From NCBI RefSeq assembly GCF_945859705.1, contig NC_079134.1, positions 52,506,402 through 52,570,401 of the forward strand: a stretch of 64,000 bases of DNA. Direction: 5' to 3'. Shown here piece by piece: positions 9,561-22,887 of this stretch. The notes beneath the pieces are model-generated. The model was not told the DNA's origin. It worked only from the letters and a program-made list of their open reading frames with translations, and did no database searches. Made by a program: the position numbers and the translations under genes. The first letter of the stretch is position 1. Every line of letters starts with the position of its first letter. The DNA comes from Episyrphus balteatus. Its lineage: Eukaryota; Arthropoda; Insecta; Diptera; Syrphidae.

Positions 9561-12299
9561 TTGCGTCGTAAGAAATATGAAATTTGGTTTATTTGGGAAA
9601 AACAAAACAGGTACCTATACCATTTCACCCGCTTTTACCCTACCTATTGTAGAATCATTTTCATGTTTTCGGGCTTAAACAGAGATAAAAATAATCTGTA
9701 TTCATTTTTGGAGTAGTATATGTATATACAAAAAATATTTAAAGAACGCCATTTGCCCCGTTGCACTATCTCACCCATTTTCAACCTACCACTATTAATT
9801 AATTATTAATTTTTACTGGGTCAAAAAATTGATCCAAACCAACATTACGATAGTGTAGATGTCCAAAGAAGTCGGATCACTACTATAAGAATTCCTTTTT
9901 TTTTATTTATCAAAAAATTCTAATATATTTTAAGTTGTTCTCGTATAATTCGACATAGATTGAACAAACTTGATACACAATTTACGGACAGATATTTCTT
10001 AACATTTTTAAGGAATATATTGTCATCTGAATGCAAAAACCAGGTAACTCTATATTTTCGTCTTTGAGTTATCTGGGTTTTCTTCTTCGTTGAATCGATT
10101 TGTTTTAACTGCAATAAGCAGATAACTAATTTTTCGGACCTAAATTTGTTAAAGTGTTATTTTTACAGTATTTTGAGGGAGAAAATAAGAGTTTGACCAT
10201 CAGGTGAATACGTTTTTTGCAGGTTTTCTCAAAACAACGAAAATCAAGTTAGCTGCTCCTTCCATTGAGGTGATGATATTATATTCAATTTTTCAAAAAT
10301 ACGATTTTTCTATCTTTGTTTTTTTTTTTTATGTTTTTGTTCTGATAACTTAACCAAAAGCTTTAATTTCAAATGTAAATCTTAAATATAGGTACATATT
10401 ATGAACCACAAAAATTTCGATGTTAAAAGTACTTTTCTTCATATCCGTTTAAGAAGTAATACTTTCCTATGAAAACAATGGAATTAATACTGTCCCCTTA
10501 GATTCTATTTCTATATTGGGACAACAGAAATCCAAACACCATAATCTGGGCCCACACAGTTTAAGAATATAATCCGTTTTCGTGTCATTATTTCCTCAGT
10601 TACGGAATGTTAATAACCCCCGAGCCGCGGGGTGATGAGAAATATTTTAAAACTGTAGTGGCCTTACGTAATGAAGTTTCCTGCATTATTAAACTTATAC
10701 TTAGCCAATACTCATATAGAGAAAAGCCGATCAATTAAATTACCCATGTGCCTCTTTAGTAAAACTCTTAATTACTATGCCTTTGAATAATTTTTTGAAT
10801 GGTACTAAACTCATTAAAATTGTTATAAAAATATGCACACAAGAATCTTTTCAGAGGTAAAAATTATTATAACTAACGACTTATATACACTCCAAACCAA
10901 TTAATAATTTATTTTACCGGTCATTATGGGAGCCAATAATTTTTATTTACTCATAAATGACAAACGAAGCCTAAACAAACAAATTTTTCAAAGGAAACAC
11001 TTAAAACAGAACTTAAGCGGAAACGATAAATATCAATGAATGTGTGTACTTAGTTAGTGTTTCATTCTTTCATTTATTATTTTTTTTTTTCGCCTCTAAC
11101 AATAAAGGTGAAAAAACACTCATTTTTTAGTGTGTACTTTGCGATTTCACTATTCTGATAAAATATTATACTGAGTAAGGTGTAGCCTGAGTGTAAACAA
11201 AAATAAAAAAAAAATAAATAGACAAAAAAAAAAAACAAAACACCAAACGCCCAGATCAAAGTCGAAGCGACCTGACCATCTCAAAGGACAATAACCAGAC
11301 ACCCTAGTACATTTTTGTACACAGCAACTATTGGCAACAATAAATTTTTTTCACACACCAACGAAGCGATTCATTCTTTTAGTCGTTTTACGTTTTTCGA
11401 AGCAACAATTTTAATTCCCCGTCCAACCGACAATTTCAATAAGTTAATCAGAGCGAAAGTTGAGAAGATGTTGGAGGAGGTGTAGGGTTGTGGGGGTGGT
11501 GGAAAATAGTACGCAGCGGAAATAAACGCAAGTTTTCACTTTTTTATTATGTTTTCTGGTGTTTTAACGTCCCCTTTCATTCATTTTGCTGTTTATTTAG
11601 TCCATTATGTAAACGAATTGTAAGTTAATATTGGAACTTTGGTTCACAATGCCAAGCACTGCCAGCATGTAGAGTTATAAATTTTCGACTTGTACAAACG
11701 ATGTTCAAGGAAAACGAGAACAATATTTACCTTTTGTCGTCATACGGGGCGTATGAGTAACAAAAAAAAAAAGTCGTTCGCTCGTGTGCATGGAATTTAA
11801 TTCTACGAAAATATTTTAATGCGAATAATAATGGAAAATTAATCTTAAATTTAGTCTGTGGGAATACATTTTTGCTTCCAAGATGCATTTGTGTTGTGTA
11901 AATATTTGTATAATAGAATGTTGATCTGATATTATGTAGATGCAGAGGGAATTCAAAATGATTATTATTTTTATGTACGTGAATTTGACAAATTATAGTT
12001 TAAGTTTATTGTTAAATGTTCTCTGTTGTTTAAAAATGATTTTAATTCATAAGAAAGAATTGAAGTCATTTCAGGAACAGAGTACAGTTATTTATAATGT
12101 AATAGAATATTCAATTGTAGTAAATAAAATAACAAACAGAACTGGGTAAATACTCGTAGTAGAAGAATTAGACTACATTACAGTATGATTAATATGACAA
12201 ATATAATGATTTGTGTAATACAGTTTACGTTTACATAAATATTTTAAATGAACTAAAGTATAAACAAAATAAATGTTAAAATTTGATATATGAAACAAT
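9561..12299. other. Unassigned non-coding stretch
   Basis: No supported gene. The part at 11270-11560 is more balanced in base composition and ends in a G-rich run (GTGGGGGTGGTGG near 11490), which could be a regulatory or untranslated segment, but there is no positive evidence of either. The rest is AT-rich. Confidence 0.3.
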
Positions 12300-12640
12300 A
12301 TCTGGTAAATTACACCATTCATATCTCAAGAACGGCTAGACCGATTTTTATGAACAGAAAAATGAATGAACCATTTATTTATTTTCTCATACATTTTAAG
12401 TAGAACGGATTTTTCATGATGTCTTGAAAACGAATTCGATTTTTCGATGATTTTTTTTGTTCGCCTTGACCGAGAAACTCTCACGCGCATTGGGAAAGTA
12501 AAAAATTAAAACAAATCAAATCTGTATACGATACTGTCCCTGATTCTTGACAGAAAACGGATTTGTGCCTGAAATCGCGTGAAATACTCGTTGTCGATTA
12601 ACTGAACACTATCCTATCTTTAATACGGAAGACCAGGGAG
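12300..12640. repeat. Possible repeat with a CGGCTAGACCGATTT block
   Basis: The phrase TCAAGAACGGCTAGACCGAT (from 12328) belongs to the same loose class of sequence as the ACGGCTCTAACGATTTT blocks in the AT-rich repeat, but the surrounding DNA does not align clearly with those copies. Probably a distant relative or a different repeat. Confidence 0.3.
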
Positions 12641-14843
12641 AGGATCTTGTGGACCTAAAAACTTAAAAAAAGGCAAAATAAAACTCCCAAAAAAGGCATT
12701 TATTGAGAAAAGAATGAAATATAAAAATTAATTGCAGTAATTTTGAACAATCATGAGTTTTTTAAAATTTTCAGTTAACAAGCGCCTGCGATTGTCCCTT
12801 AAAGCCTGGTACGCTGCTCGCGCTAAATTTTAGCCAAGATAAAATTTCTATACAAGTTATCGATAATTTGTATGGGATTCATTTTAGCTCGGCTTAAATT
12901 TTTCGATAATTTTTATCCTTAGGGTACATTGTTATGTCTATGTGAAACAATAAATATTTGGAATTCTATGTGACCTCAAAACATATTCATATAAACCTTT
13001 TAGGAAAATCTAACCTTTTTCATTTTATAACATACTTTTCATAGGTCTTATTCGAAACGTGACAGACTCATTAAATAAACCGAATTTTAGGGTTGGTTTA
13101 TGTGTCATCCTTCATTTCAAATGGTAACCTGTTCTTCATTTGTCAGCATCCATTTCTAATACTTAAAAAAAAAATGTTAACGATATACACTTCATAGCAA
13201 GCCTATATCATTTGAAAGCAATAGCAAATAAAAATAAAATCGGTTAAAATCTGTGATATCCTGGAAGATATACAAATACATATACGAAACAGGATGAACC
13301 AATCCAAAAGAAGGTTTCCCATGTGAAATGATATCAAATATACTCGTATTTCGTTATAAAACTTTCTTTTTCATGAAGAGATCATTCTATGGGTATTCAC
13401 AAAATTATATTGCCCATGGCACTGACCTTTCATTAACACAAACATAGACTTCTTTTATTCTGGGTTAGAAATCAAAGTTTCTTTATGGAAACTTTTGTCG
13501 GTAGGCCTAAATAATATCCCAAAGGCAAGTCTACTTTGCTTTGAAAACTTAAACATACAGGCAATTCCTGGGGTTCGTATGAATAGTTGCTATGTATATT
13601 CCTTATAGACTTTAGTTGATAAGGTGTATCTTATGATAAAATAAATATTTGTGGGACAACATAATAACATGCATGTTAAATGAAAAAATATGTTATGGAT
13701 AAATTTTAGGATGAAATGTTGCTTGTTAAAGACTCAGAATCATAGGAAAAAGTATCTTCTAAATAATAATAATTATTATTATTCTAAATAATAACTATCC
13801 AATTATAATTGTTGACACGCACAGTCGCACAACGCGTGTGCAATTTAGCGGTTTAAATAACCATTCGCGTCTATTTTTAATTTCTCGACCTTATTTTTAA
13901 ATTTTTGCTCCTTAATTAAATCCTAAATTCATTGGATTCATCGATTTAAATGATTCAAAGTGTAGAAAGAACACACCCATTGAATATACTCTCCACTGGT
14001 GTTGAATGAACAATATTTGGATTCAATTATAAATGTATTCATTTTGTACACTATACCACTACCACTACTTGTGTAATTGAACTTTTATCCAAGTTTCAAT
14101 TATATGATAATCCCCTGAGCTCTTATGAAATATTATTATTAATTTGATGAGCAAAATTTATCAATTAGGTTTTTGTTATGCTTTTTGTTATTGTCCAAAG
14201 TCCAAGAAAAGGAACATCCATAGCATAACTCTCCCTTTGTGAGAGCTTATGAAACAAATTAATTAAGTAGGTACACAACCTGAATTAAAAGAGATATGTG
14301 TATAAGCATTCAATATACAAAGTTGTTACTTTCGGAACTCTATTATCTACCAAATAATATTATTTCCTTTTCATCTAATGAACCTTCAAAGAAAACTCAC
14401 ACAGGGGTATAATCTTTTAACCCTTCTCCCTTGATGAAGCAGCAGAAATGTGTTATTATTTGGCCACCAAAAACCGTAAATACCTTCTTGCTATGGGAAA
14501 TGGGATGTCATCAAATATAGTGAAATTATACCACGCATATTGACGGTATGAGGTCAACTTGGCAATGATTGAAAACATTAAGGTATTTGGCTGGCGAATT
14601 GTGTATAAGGGTTGTGTTTAGAAAAAGCAAAAAGGACAACAGTGATTCGAAATATTGAAAAAAAATAATTTCAAGTAAAAATTTGTATCCCAAAATTGTA
14701 GATAATCAAGGAATCACAGTAGTTTATTTCTAAATTCACTCTGTTCAAAGTAGACAATTTCCTTTCATTCCACTATAGTAATTTGAAAAAAGGACTCATT
14801 TTACAAAAGTGTCTGATTTTCAATTAAAATTTAATTAAATTAA
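12641..14843. other. Unassigned stretch with a MITE-like fragment
   Basis: Near 12806-12925 a GC-richer block (GGTACGCTGCTCGCGC followed by TAAATTTTAGC) looks like one end of a palindromic MITE whose other end is lost. An ATT/AAT triplet run lies at about 13763-13790. No coding sequence was recognised in the remainder. Confidence 0.3.
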
Positions 14844-15342
14844 TGTCGTTTTCGATTGGAATCACTCAAGGATTCACTCATTCTGAAATCCAATAAAACA
14901 GTTTGAATCACTTCTACTCAATTCTGTTTTTTTTTGTGTTTGTGTTAGTTATTCTGTGAAATTTTGAATGTCAAATATAAATTAATTTTTTTTCCTTCAA
15001 ATGAAATATTACAAATTAATTTTCAAAAACGGTAATATTCGGCTAATAAATGGGACAGTTGGTTTGCAGAATATTTTAAGTGAGTATATAATGCGTTTAT
15101 TTGTTTAATTACAGAAAAAAATAACATTTTGAATGAAAAACCAAAAAAAATAGTGATTGAGTGATTATTTTGACTTTTAAATATTCATGTATTAGTGCTT
15201 CTGGACTTGATTCTGATTTTAAATCGAGAAGAGAATTTCTCTTCTGAGAAGCGTTCTTGCTGTCATTTTTAATTCAATAAAACGGTTTCAGAAGACTTCC
15301 AAACGCTTCCGGACGCTTCTGGACGTCCAATCGAAAACGACA
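14844..15342. mobile_element. 499-bp MITE, PIF/Harbinger-like
   Basis: The termini TGTCGTTTTCGATTGGA (left) and its complement TCCAATCGAAAACGACA (right) are perfect 17-bp inverted repeats, flanked by TAA on both sides (14841-14843 and 15343-15345). A 3-bp TAA/TTA duplication is characteristic of the PIF/Harbinger superfamily. The interior is non-coding and contains a second, imperfect inverted pair (AATAAAACAGTTT and AATAAAACGGTTT regions). Confidence 0.75.
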
Positions 15343-15539
15343 TAAGTGTTCATAACATCAAACTCTGTTTTTTATAGAAAAAGTGATGGGTCTGGATTTA
15401 GAAGCAATTTTCTCTGAGAGAAAATGAGCGTAAATTTATTTTTTTGTTGCCGAATATGACTGTTTTCTTAATTATAAAGTAAGTAGTTGAATCTGTAAAT
15501 AAGACTTCTTACTTATCGCGTGAACCAAAATTTGTTGAA

Positions 15540-15776
15540 ATGTTCTTGCGAATTACTCGTGCTAAAAGAGATCTATACGACCATCATCCTAGTGCCTATA
15601 AGATGCCTGGGAATTTAAATACCGTTAAAAGTCGTTTTAGTTTAATCATTTCAAACAATGGTAACATGAAGGGAGAAGATGAAATGCAAATGCTTGTTGA
15701 CACAACTATATGTAATGACTCGGCGAATATTGGCGAGGAAAGCCACATCGACGAAAAGAGTGTATTCCTTACATAA
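15540..15776 (+). CDS. Unrecognised 78-codon open frame
   Basis: An open frame starting ATG and ending TAA, with a varied amino-acid composition and few low-complexity runs, unlike most frames in this AT-rich DNA. The middle reads like a soluble, charged protein (for example KGEDEMQMLVD). It matches no family I know and shows no signal peptide or membrane segment. The opposite strand is open over much of the same stretch. It could be a chance frame, an exon, or a fragment of a mobile-element protein; it lies just outside the MITE ending at 15342. Confidence 0.2.
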   Translation: MFLRITRAKRDLYDHHPSAYKMPGNLNTVKSRFSLIISNNGNMKGEDEMQMLVDTTICNDSANIGEESHIDEKSVFLT

Positions 15777-17661
15777 GATCCATGAAAAAGTTTCGCATTG
15801 GTTTCAATCCAAGAAAACAAACATCGCAAATAAATTATAATTAATTAATAGTCCAGTAATTTTAGGTTTCATCTGCGGAAAAATTCCTACTGGGCTCGAT
15901 TTTGGTATAGACCTTCGTTATGGCGTTGTTATTAAGATGTGAAAAATCGACATTGATATCGCGTCCGCGTTAGAAGTTATAGAGGTCGAAAGGTCACGAA
16001 AATCAGTTTTTCGCATATATCTCGCGACCTGTTGCTCGGAGGTCAATAAGGGTCTATAGAAAAATTGTTCGTCATACAATTATCTACAAATTTTGCCCAA
16101 TGCATTTTTCTGTGAAATCAACCGTTTTCGGAATAGAGCGATTTCAAGCGTAGGCATAAAACATGATATGTAATAATAGGTTTGTTTTCTTAAGAGTGAA
16201 TAATTTTGTATTTGAATACTGAAAAATTAATACTTCAAACACCATCTTCAAGCAGTCCCAAGCAAATAAATTTGTCTTGTAAAGATGACATGAACTAAAT
16301 TTAATTAAATCAATAATTCCATTTATGAACATTCTGAACAAAAACTGGTACAAAAGTGACAATTGTGGCGTTCAACAAGATTAGATTGTAAAGACAGCTT
16401 GCGAAAAATCAAATAATCAATAATCAATTTTAATTTATCAAAGTGATATGTATAATGTGATCAACTGAACGAAAACCATTTGAAAAATCTAGTAAATTTA
16501 AAATTGTTACTATGTCTTGATCAATATAGATATGTTATCGAAAAAATACCATCAGCAACTTTAATACTGCTGACACAAAGCCATTTTTCTTATGAATTCC
16601 TGAGTTTAATTGAGATAGTAAGTTGAAGGACTGAAGGTTAGCAATTAACTGATTACACATTAGTTTTTGCAAACCTTTTGAAAGGATATTTAGTCAGCTT
16701 CCACAAGCCTGGAAAGATTAACCTAATCAAACAGTCGTTATAGAACTACAAATATTCGGCAAGATGACATTCATACAAATAACAAATTAAGATAAAACTT
16801 TATCAATGCAAAAACTCAATCGAATTGAGGTAAAAAGATCCATTTGAACTTATAGATCGTTGGGGGTAGCTGACGTAGTAGGAGTACTTAGCAAAAATTT
16901 ATTTGACTTTTTAGAACCATCGCACAAATGGGTTGGTACCTATTTGCCAGTTTAACGCGGACAAAATTATTTTTTCAGTTTCCTTCATTGACAAGGTAAT
17001 TAATACTGGAATTAAGTATTTTAACTGTTAATTTCAATGAAAACATTTTTCTTCCAAACCCAATTTTTGGCCATACAAAAAGTCTCAATCATGGACCCAA
17101 ATGGTTTGTTAAAACGCTTATAAATGGAGTTTTATTAATGGCATAACCAAGATAAAGGTTTAAAAATTATAACGTTTTGTAATTCAAGAAGTTGAATAAA
17201 AAAAAACTTAAAATATGCATTAAACAAGGTAAGCACTAACATGTTAAAAAGGGGCAAATGTGTCGAAGTTTCACTTAGTTGCAATTTTTTTTACAGATTC
17301 AATTAGTTTAACATTTAGAAAAAATTTAATGTTATCACAAAATACTGTTAAATAGTATAACTTATCTCCTTACCAACACAGAAAGAAAATTATTTTTACA
17401 TTTAATTTATATTTAGGTTCAACAAAACACTTTTTTATTTATAAGTTTCGTATCTCAATATCAATATTCCACTACAACTTTTTTCTATAGCCACTTCAAA
17501 AAAAGGACTTACTTAAGCAGTATCGCTAAATTATAATAAAATTTAATTTAATCTTTGGGCTGAAAACTCTGAACTGTAGAGCGCTGCTGTTAGTCACCTG
17601 GAGTGGAAATCAATTTAAAAACTTTTAGACAATGCATTGCAATGCTAAGTAAGTTATCTTA
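15777..17661. other. Unassigned stretch with a possible repeat
   Basis: The part at about 15900-16140 has the phrases TATCGCGTCCGCG and CTCGCGACCTGTTGCTCGG, more GC-rich than its surroundings and typical in style of dispersed insect repeats, but it has no second copy here. A weak match to the AT-rich repeat (GGTTGGTACCTATTTGCCAG) occurs near 16930. No genes. Confidence 0.3.
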
Positions 17662-17871
17662 GGGCCAGTTGCACAAACTCGGTTCAGCCTCGGATCAGGA
17701 ATTTAACTCGCCGATTTCGGCGGATTAGCAGTGGATCAACTTTGGTTCAATTATGGATTTGGCTATTTTAACCTATATGGATCTAGAACCGGTGCTGAAA
17801 ATCAATTTTACAACCGCATTCAGAAGATAAAAGTTGTTGAACCACGGATTGAATATTAGTACAACTGTCCC
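17662..17871. mobile_element. 210-bp MITE, PIF/Harbinger-like
   Basis: The left end GGGCCAGTTGCAC and the right end, read in complement as GGGACAGTTGTAC, form imperfect inverted repeats, flanked by TTA at 17659-17661 and 17872-17874. The interior includes GCCGATTTCGGCGGATTAG and is non-coding. GGGCC-type ends with a 3-bp TTA duplication fit PIF/Harbinger MITEs. Confidence 0.65.
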
Positions 17872-17874
17872 TTA

Positions 17875-19039
17875 TTTCAGTAGAATGTTGAATTTTTACG
17901 TTTGGATCAGTAAAATTTCGTGTTTTGTTCGCTTAAATTGACTAAATACCCCTATGTGCATCGACGAATAAAAATTTTAAATTATTGTATTTATATATTG
18001 AATCGAAGAATAAACTTAAAAAGCATTTAAATACATTAACAAAGAATTTCCTTTTTATTTGCTCAATAGGTAGTTACGGCAACTATAGTTTTGGGTAAAA
18101 AACATGTCAAGATGCTATTTTGCATTTATTTCTTTTATATGATAATAAAACTAACAAAACAAAATCGAAAAAGATAACAATAGTTTTTCAAAAACTCACA
18201 TGCAAAAACAAATTCAATTTACTTCCAACTATTTGCCAAAAAATAAATAAACTGTTGCCATGCAATTTTCTATAGGCATGTGACTGTGATTATGTTGAGG
18301 GTTATTCGACTTCCCAATGTTATATTCGTGTAATTAAATCGTAAATCATAATGTTCTGTCATTCAATATTATTTTTCATCAATGCAATAAGGATAACAAA
18401 AATAGAAACGTATTGGAACGATACGATTACTGTTTATTTCAGGTTGGAAATTTGAGATATTTATACCTGAACATAGAAGTAAATCTATACATACCTATCA
18501 ATTATTTTTATACATTGTCAGATTGGAAGTGAGGTTAATTTCGTATGCCACGATATTATTATGGAGCCAGTTGTTATATGTATGTAGAATATATTTTATT
18601 TCATTTTCCACATGCGTGTTGTAATGATAAAAACACTGCCTTGTAGCTTGAACTTGCAGTAAAAAATAAACTTTATGTCAAGTATACCTACATAATTCAT
18701 TCGTACAAAAACGAACTTGAGATAATAGGTAATCGAATTTGACAATACGCTGATAGAAAAACCAGACACCATTATTCTGTCAGTTGTGATCTTCATTAAA
18801 ATAAAATGACCATGGCATTTCCATCAACAAAAAATTATAGCCGGCATAATATCCTTTTTACTCTGTGGGTTTTTGTTGAGCTTATGAACCCTATTAACCA
18901 CCTTGAGTGAAAATAAGCAATAATTTCATACAAAATTAAATTAATTTCGCAACGTGCAAGAACTAAACACATTTTCAGAAAGAGTGGAGGGTTTGAAATT
19001 AGAGAAAATGGATACCGAAAACCAATACACCGAATATTC
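17875..19039. other. Unassigned non-coding stretch
   Basis: AT-rich, with no gene, terminal repeat or recognisable mobile element. Confidence 0.3.
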
Positions 19040-19704
19040 GGGTACTCTTTCTTTTTTCCTTAAAATTTTACACAATTTTCAAACTCTGACAGTGATCTGT
19101 CTTTGACTTAAAGTGAAGGCAATTGATTTTTTTTTGAGCTTACTATTTAAACTTTATGTTCCAATTAAAATGTTATTGTTTTTAGTATTAATTTATTAAT
19201 ATTTTATCAAAAACAATAAAAAACTGCATTGTTAAGGGTACTCAAAAATTTGGGGGCAAGTGTGCGCATGCAAATGCATGGGGTTCCACTGAAAATATAT
19301 ATATTTGCATAATATGCTTCAAAATGCATCAAAATTTCACAGTGTACAAAATGGGTCAAAATAATGAGAAAATCGTATGGGAGCGGGGGTCTTACACCCC
19401 TCGTTTGGGTTTTAAATGTCTTTAAAAATTGAAAAAAAAAACAATAGATATTCATCTTAATTACTAAGCAAAAGTAACTGCGCACACTTACAACTTCGAA
19501 GGGGCAAGTGTGCTCAATATGGCCAGTTTTGGTTTTCTTAGAAAAACATAATTAATTTTATAAATATTAGTTATATTTTAATTGAATTTAAGAAGTCAAA
19601 ACATGTATCTCTAATAATCAATTTACTTTTTTTATGTACATCCTATATTTTTCTTGTAATACTTCTTCAAAGTCAAAAGTGCGCACACTGACCACAAACG
19701 ACTC
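19040..19704 (-). mobile_element. Truncated TIR element, inverted copy of 22888-23701
   Basis: Read in reverse, this closely follows most of the element at 22888-23701. Shared blocks include the TIR-proximal CACAAACGACTC, the AAGTGTGCGCA words, a TATGGGAGCGGGGGTCT segment (from 19376) and the AGTCAAAGACAGATCACTGT segment on the complement. The outer end at 19704 has the same GAGTCGTTTGTGG terminus followed by TA. The other end breaks off near 19040 before reaching the second TIR. Non-coding. Confidence 0.7.
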
Positions 19705-20189
19705 TATGCTGATTAATAAGCAAGTAATGATGAGACAACGAAATTTTAAATATCTTGTCATTCTTAAAGTCAGTAGTTCGATATCGATATGTACCTATAC
19801 CCCAGAAAGTTTGTTGAGAAGTAAAACAGTTGTTTTAAAAAAATAATTAATATTTTCTCATAAGAGAATCAGAATCTAGGGCTTGGTCATTGTCTGACCT
19901 TAAACTGTGTCCTTTTCTTCTTATTTTTCCATTTATTTGGTGCTGTTTGGTGTTATGATATTGATTCCAGCTGCATATCTGACTTAAGTTTCTACTGGAT
20001 CCGTGATTCTGATAATCGGATTGTATCTGTGGTTCACTAACCCGCGAAAAACCCGCATTGGTCATCAGATAGATAGCCTAACTATTTTTCGCAGTTGGCT
20101 AACCCAATACTCGACAAACGATTTTCATGGTGTGTGAGATCAGCTACATCGAACTGTAATTGATCATAACTTCACGTATCACCCATCCC

Positions 20190-20640
20190 TTGTGTACATT
20201 GGCGTGTCATGGGCCATTTAAGCTCGATGTCTCCCATCTTTTTCCAAAAAGCTCTGAGGGTATTCCATTTGGCCCAACAACTTTTCCTATTTTGGAGTAT
20301 TTTACCGCCTCTATAAATTCTTCGACTATGCAAGGTGGAGCTTTGTTAAAGTACAGCCTTCGAAATTGTTCATAAAGAAATCCGTCAGTATACTGTCGCT
20401 CGCTACATGTGAAGAATATCGTCGTTGTCGTGCGTCATCGTCTACAAGTAGTTGGCCTTAAGCATTGGCGATTAAATCTCCTGAGCACTTCATCTTCTTT
20501 CAGCACCCTTATTCTTGCGTTGTTGTAACTCCTGAATAGCACCAGCAGTCGCGATAAATTTTCATCCAGCTCTCAGTACAGGTCTCCCGTATTCTTTGTT
20601 TGAATTTGGGTATATTCTATATTCAACGTCGAGGTGTGAC
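20190..20640 (-). pseudogene. LINE reverse transcriptase fragment
   Basis: Minus-strand frames read, in order, KNTGDLY, SYNNARIRVLKED, GQLLVDDDARQRR, then PPCIVEEFIEAVKYSKIGK and VVGPNGIPSELFGK. This is the conserved entry into the reverse-transcriptase domain of non-LTR retrotransposons, where the family reads E-E-x-x-x-A-I-x-x-L-K-x-G-K-A-x-G-x-D-G-I-P-x-E. The catalytic F/Y-x-D-D box is absent and the frame is broken by stops and shifts. It sits between two inverted copies of a DNA transposon. Clade not assigned. Confidence 0.65.
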
Positions 20641-22885
20641 TTTTGGTCTGTATCATTAGAGGAGTACTTCGACCGAGCTTTGAACGCCATTATCTATGTA
20701 AATGTACGTACGTACTTCTTTTCTGTGAATAAGTGAGTCCAAACGATTTCCACTCTTCCGCTTTAATACGATTCCCGTTTTTCGAAAAAAAAGTCTAAAA
20801 CGTTTATTCTGAATAGTTTGATTTTATGCCGATATTTGTTTAAAAATACGTAAAAAAAAATATACTTGAAATTAATTGTACCGATAGTGTCAGTGTTTGC
20901 TCAGCAATTGAATGATAATTGGTAAGGCGGTTTCGATCGATGAAAAATTTAAAAACAAAAATTCTTAACAGAACGAGAATCGCTTGTTTAAGACCAAATG
21001 AATCGAAAGAGTGAAAGCAATTTTTGCCAGCGAATATAAAAATCTTTTAATCGAGTCGCTTTTTTCACAGAACACAAAAAAAGCCCCCAGGGGGACAAGG
21101 TTCCCAACATTATTTCTCCCTGTCATATAATTTACTTATCAGGCCTATTAAAGTCCCCATTTCCTATGTTATGCAATTCCCTTTTTATTGAATTAAACAA
21201 TTTTGTATGCATTACCCTAGCCTTGTATTTGATAGATATATTGTAATTCACCCCAGATTCAACCCCTGATACATTTTCAATTTAAAATTCCACCAGAAAT
21301 GTAAAAAAAAATAGAAGAAACCGTGAATAGCCCCAGTGAATGCTATTATTAGCCCAACACTATAATTAATTTTACTTTATCTAACAAAATGCAAGCATTA
21401 ATCAGTGTCTGGCACGAAAGACAAAACGTTTGTTGGTAATTTTTTTGTTTTCTATTTTTTTTTTTTTACAAAAAAATACAATTACTATGCAAGTCTATGA
21501 GCTCAACATACAAACCTCAGAAATGATATGTCAACGTTGAAGTTTTCAAATAATATGCCACATTCTAGTTGGTCGTGTTGTCGTTTCGCTTGTCTGCACT
21601 TAATCCTTATTCGGTTGCCAAAGAATCCGAACAATGCTTTGCCTCCCTCTCCACTACCTTCCCGCATATACGCCCATGAATCAGACATTGGCACAACGCC
21701 GGAAAAACAAATGAATTTTGTTACATTTTTTTCCCTATATTTTGAGAATAATTCTTAAATTGAGACACCTGAGAAAGTACTTGAATAAATTTGTGAACAC
21801 ATCACAAGAGTATAAAGTGGTTTTCAAAAACAAACATTTACATATGTGTAACGCATGGTTTTGAAAGTATCAAATTAGAGCCCTTGAAGTTTATGTTGTG
21901 CTAGTTCAATGTATGACCGCACCTGCACACATGAATGTTGATGGGATATCGTTGAGGTATGATGTATGAAGAATTCAAATTATGGTATTTTTGAAAGGTG
22001 AATTTCAAATTTCTCATATTTTGATAAAGTTAAAAAATAAAAATGTTTGAATGAGGGAAACTGAAAAAGGAACACATAAAGCACATAATATTCTACATAT
22101 GTTGAATATTTATCTTAAATCCTTGTTATGAAAATTGAGAAATCATTTCAAGGCTGATGTGCTATTTATGTATGACAAGTTACAAATTGATATTTCTTTT
22201 AAATTTGGAAAAATTGAACACTGTTCATTGATACAATTTTTCGTATTGAATAATGAATAAATCGAATAAATTCATTCAAAGGGGACAAAAATTCACCTAG
22301 ACTTCTGCCTTTTCCTAGACTCCAACATCAAAAGATGCATGATATGATCGGTTGCGTTCGGTGACCAATCCAAAGGTGTCCGGATAGGTTTATGTCGTTG
22401 AGCTAACGGGGCCCCGAGTCAAGCAATTTTTGTCTCTTAATCAAGTGAGACATCAAGCAAAAGTTCTCTTTAAGGTCTAGTTATAACTGAAAAACAAAAG
22501 TTTCTTGAAGGTTGTTGGGTTATTTGCATCCAAACATTTATTTTTTACATTCATTTCAATGCATTTTAAAAAATTTCCTCCAAATTCATCCAATTAAATA
22601 TGAAAAAAAGGTCTGTTCAACCTCCATTGGCGCCCTGGAGCATTGCTTCGGCTACCCCAATGGTATGTACGCCCTGTCAAGAGAGCTGATCAGCTTAAGT
22701 TGACCTGAACTAGAGTGATAGGTAACAAGAACATCTACACTCTCCCCTTCAATTTTGAACGCGCCTAATCCGAAATTATTATCCATTATTATATTTTAAC
22801 AAAAACAACCACAAAAGCTCTAAAAAATTAAATTCATCATATACTTCAAAAATTCAACTGGAATTTTATAGTAGTATTTTGTAAT
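20641..22885. other. Unassigned stretch between inverted element copies
   Basis: Two short compositionally complex open frames occur (about 21528-21758 and 22590-22703 on the plus strand), but neither matches a family I know and neither has convincing splice sites. The rest is AT-rich. A non-coding ACGTACGTAC run lies near 20705. Confidence 0.3.
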
Positions 22886-22887
22886 TA

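Noticed and set aside
11077..11259. Minus-strand open frame of 60 codons
   Set aside because: Phenylalanine- and tyrosine-rich low-complexity translation of A/T homopolymers; no domain.
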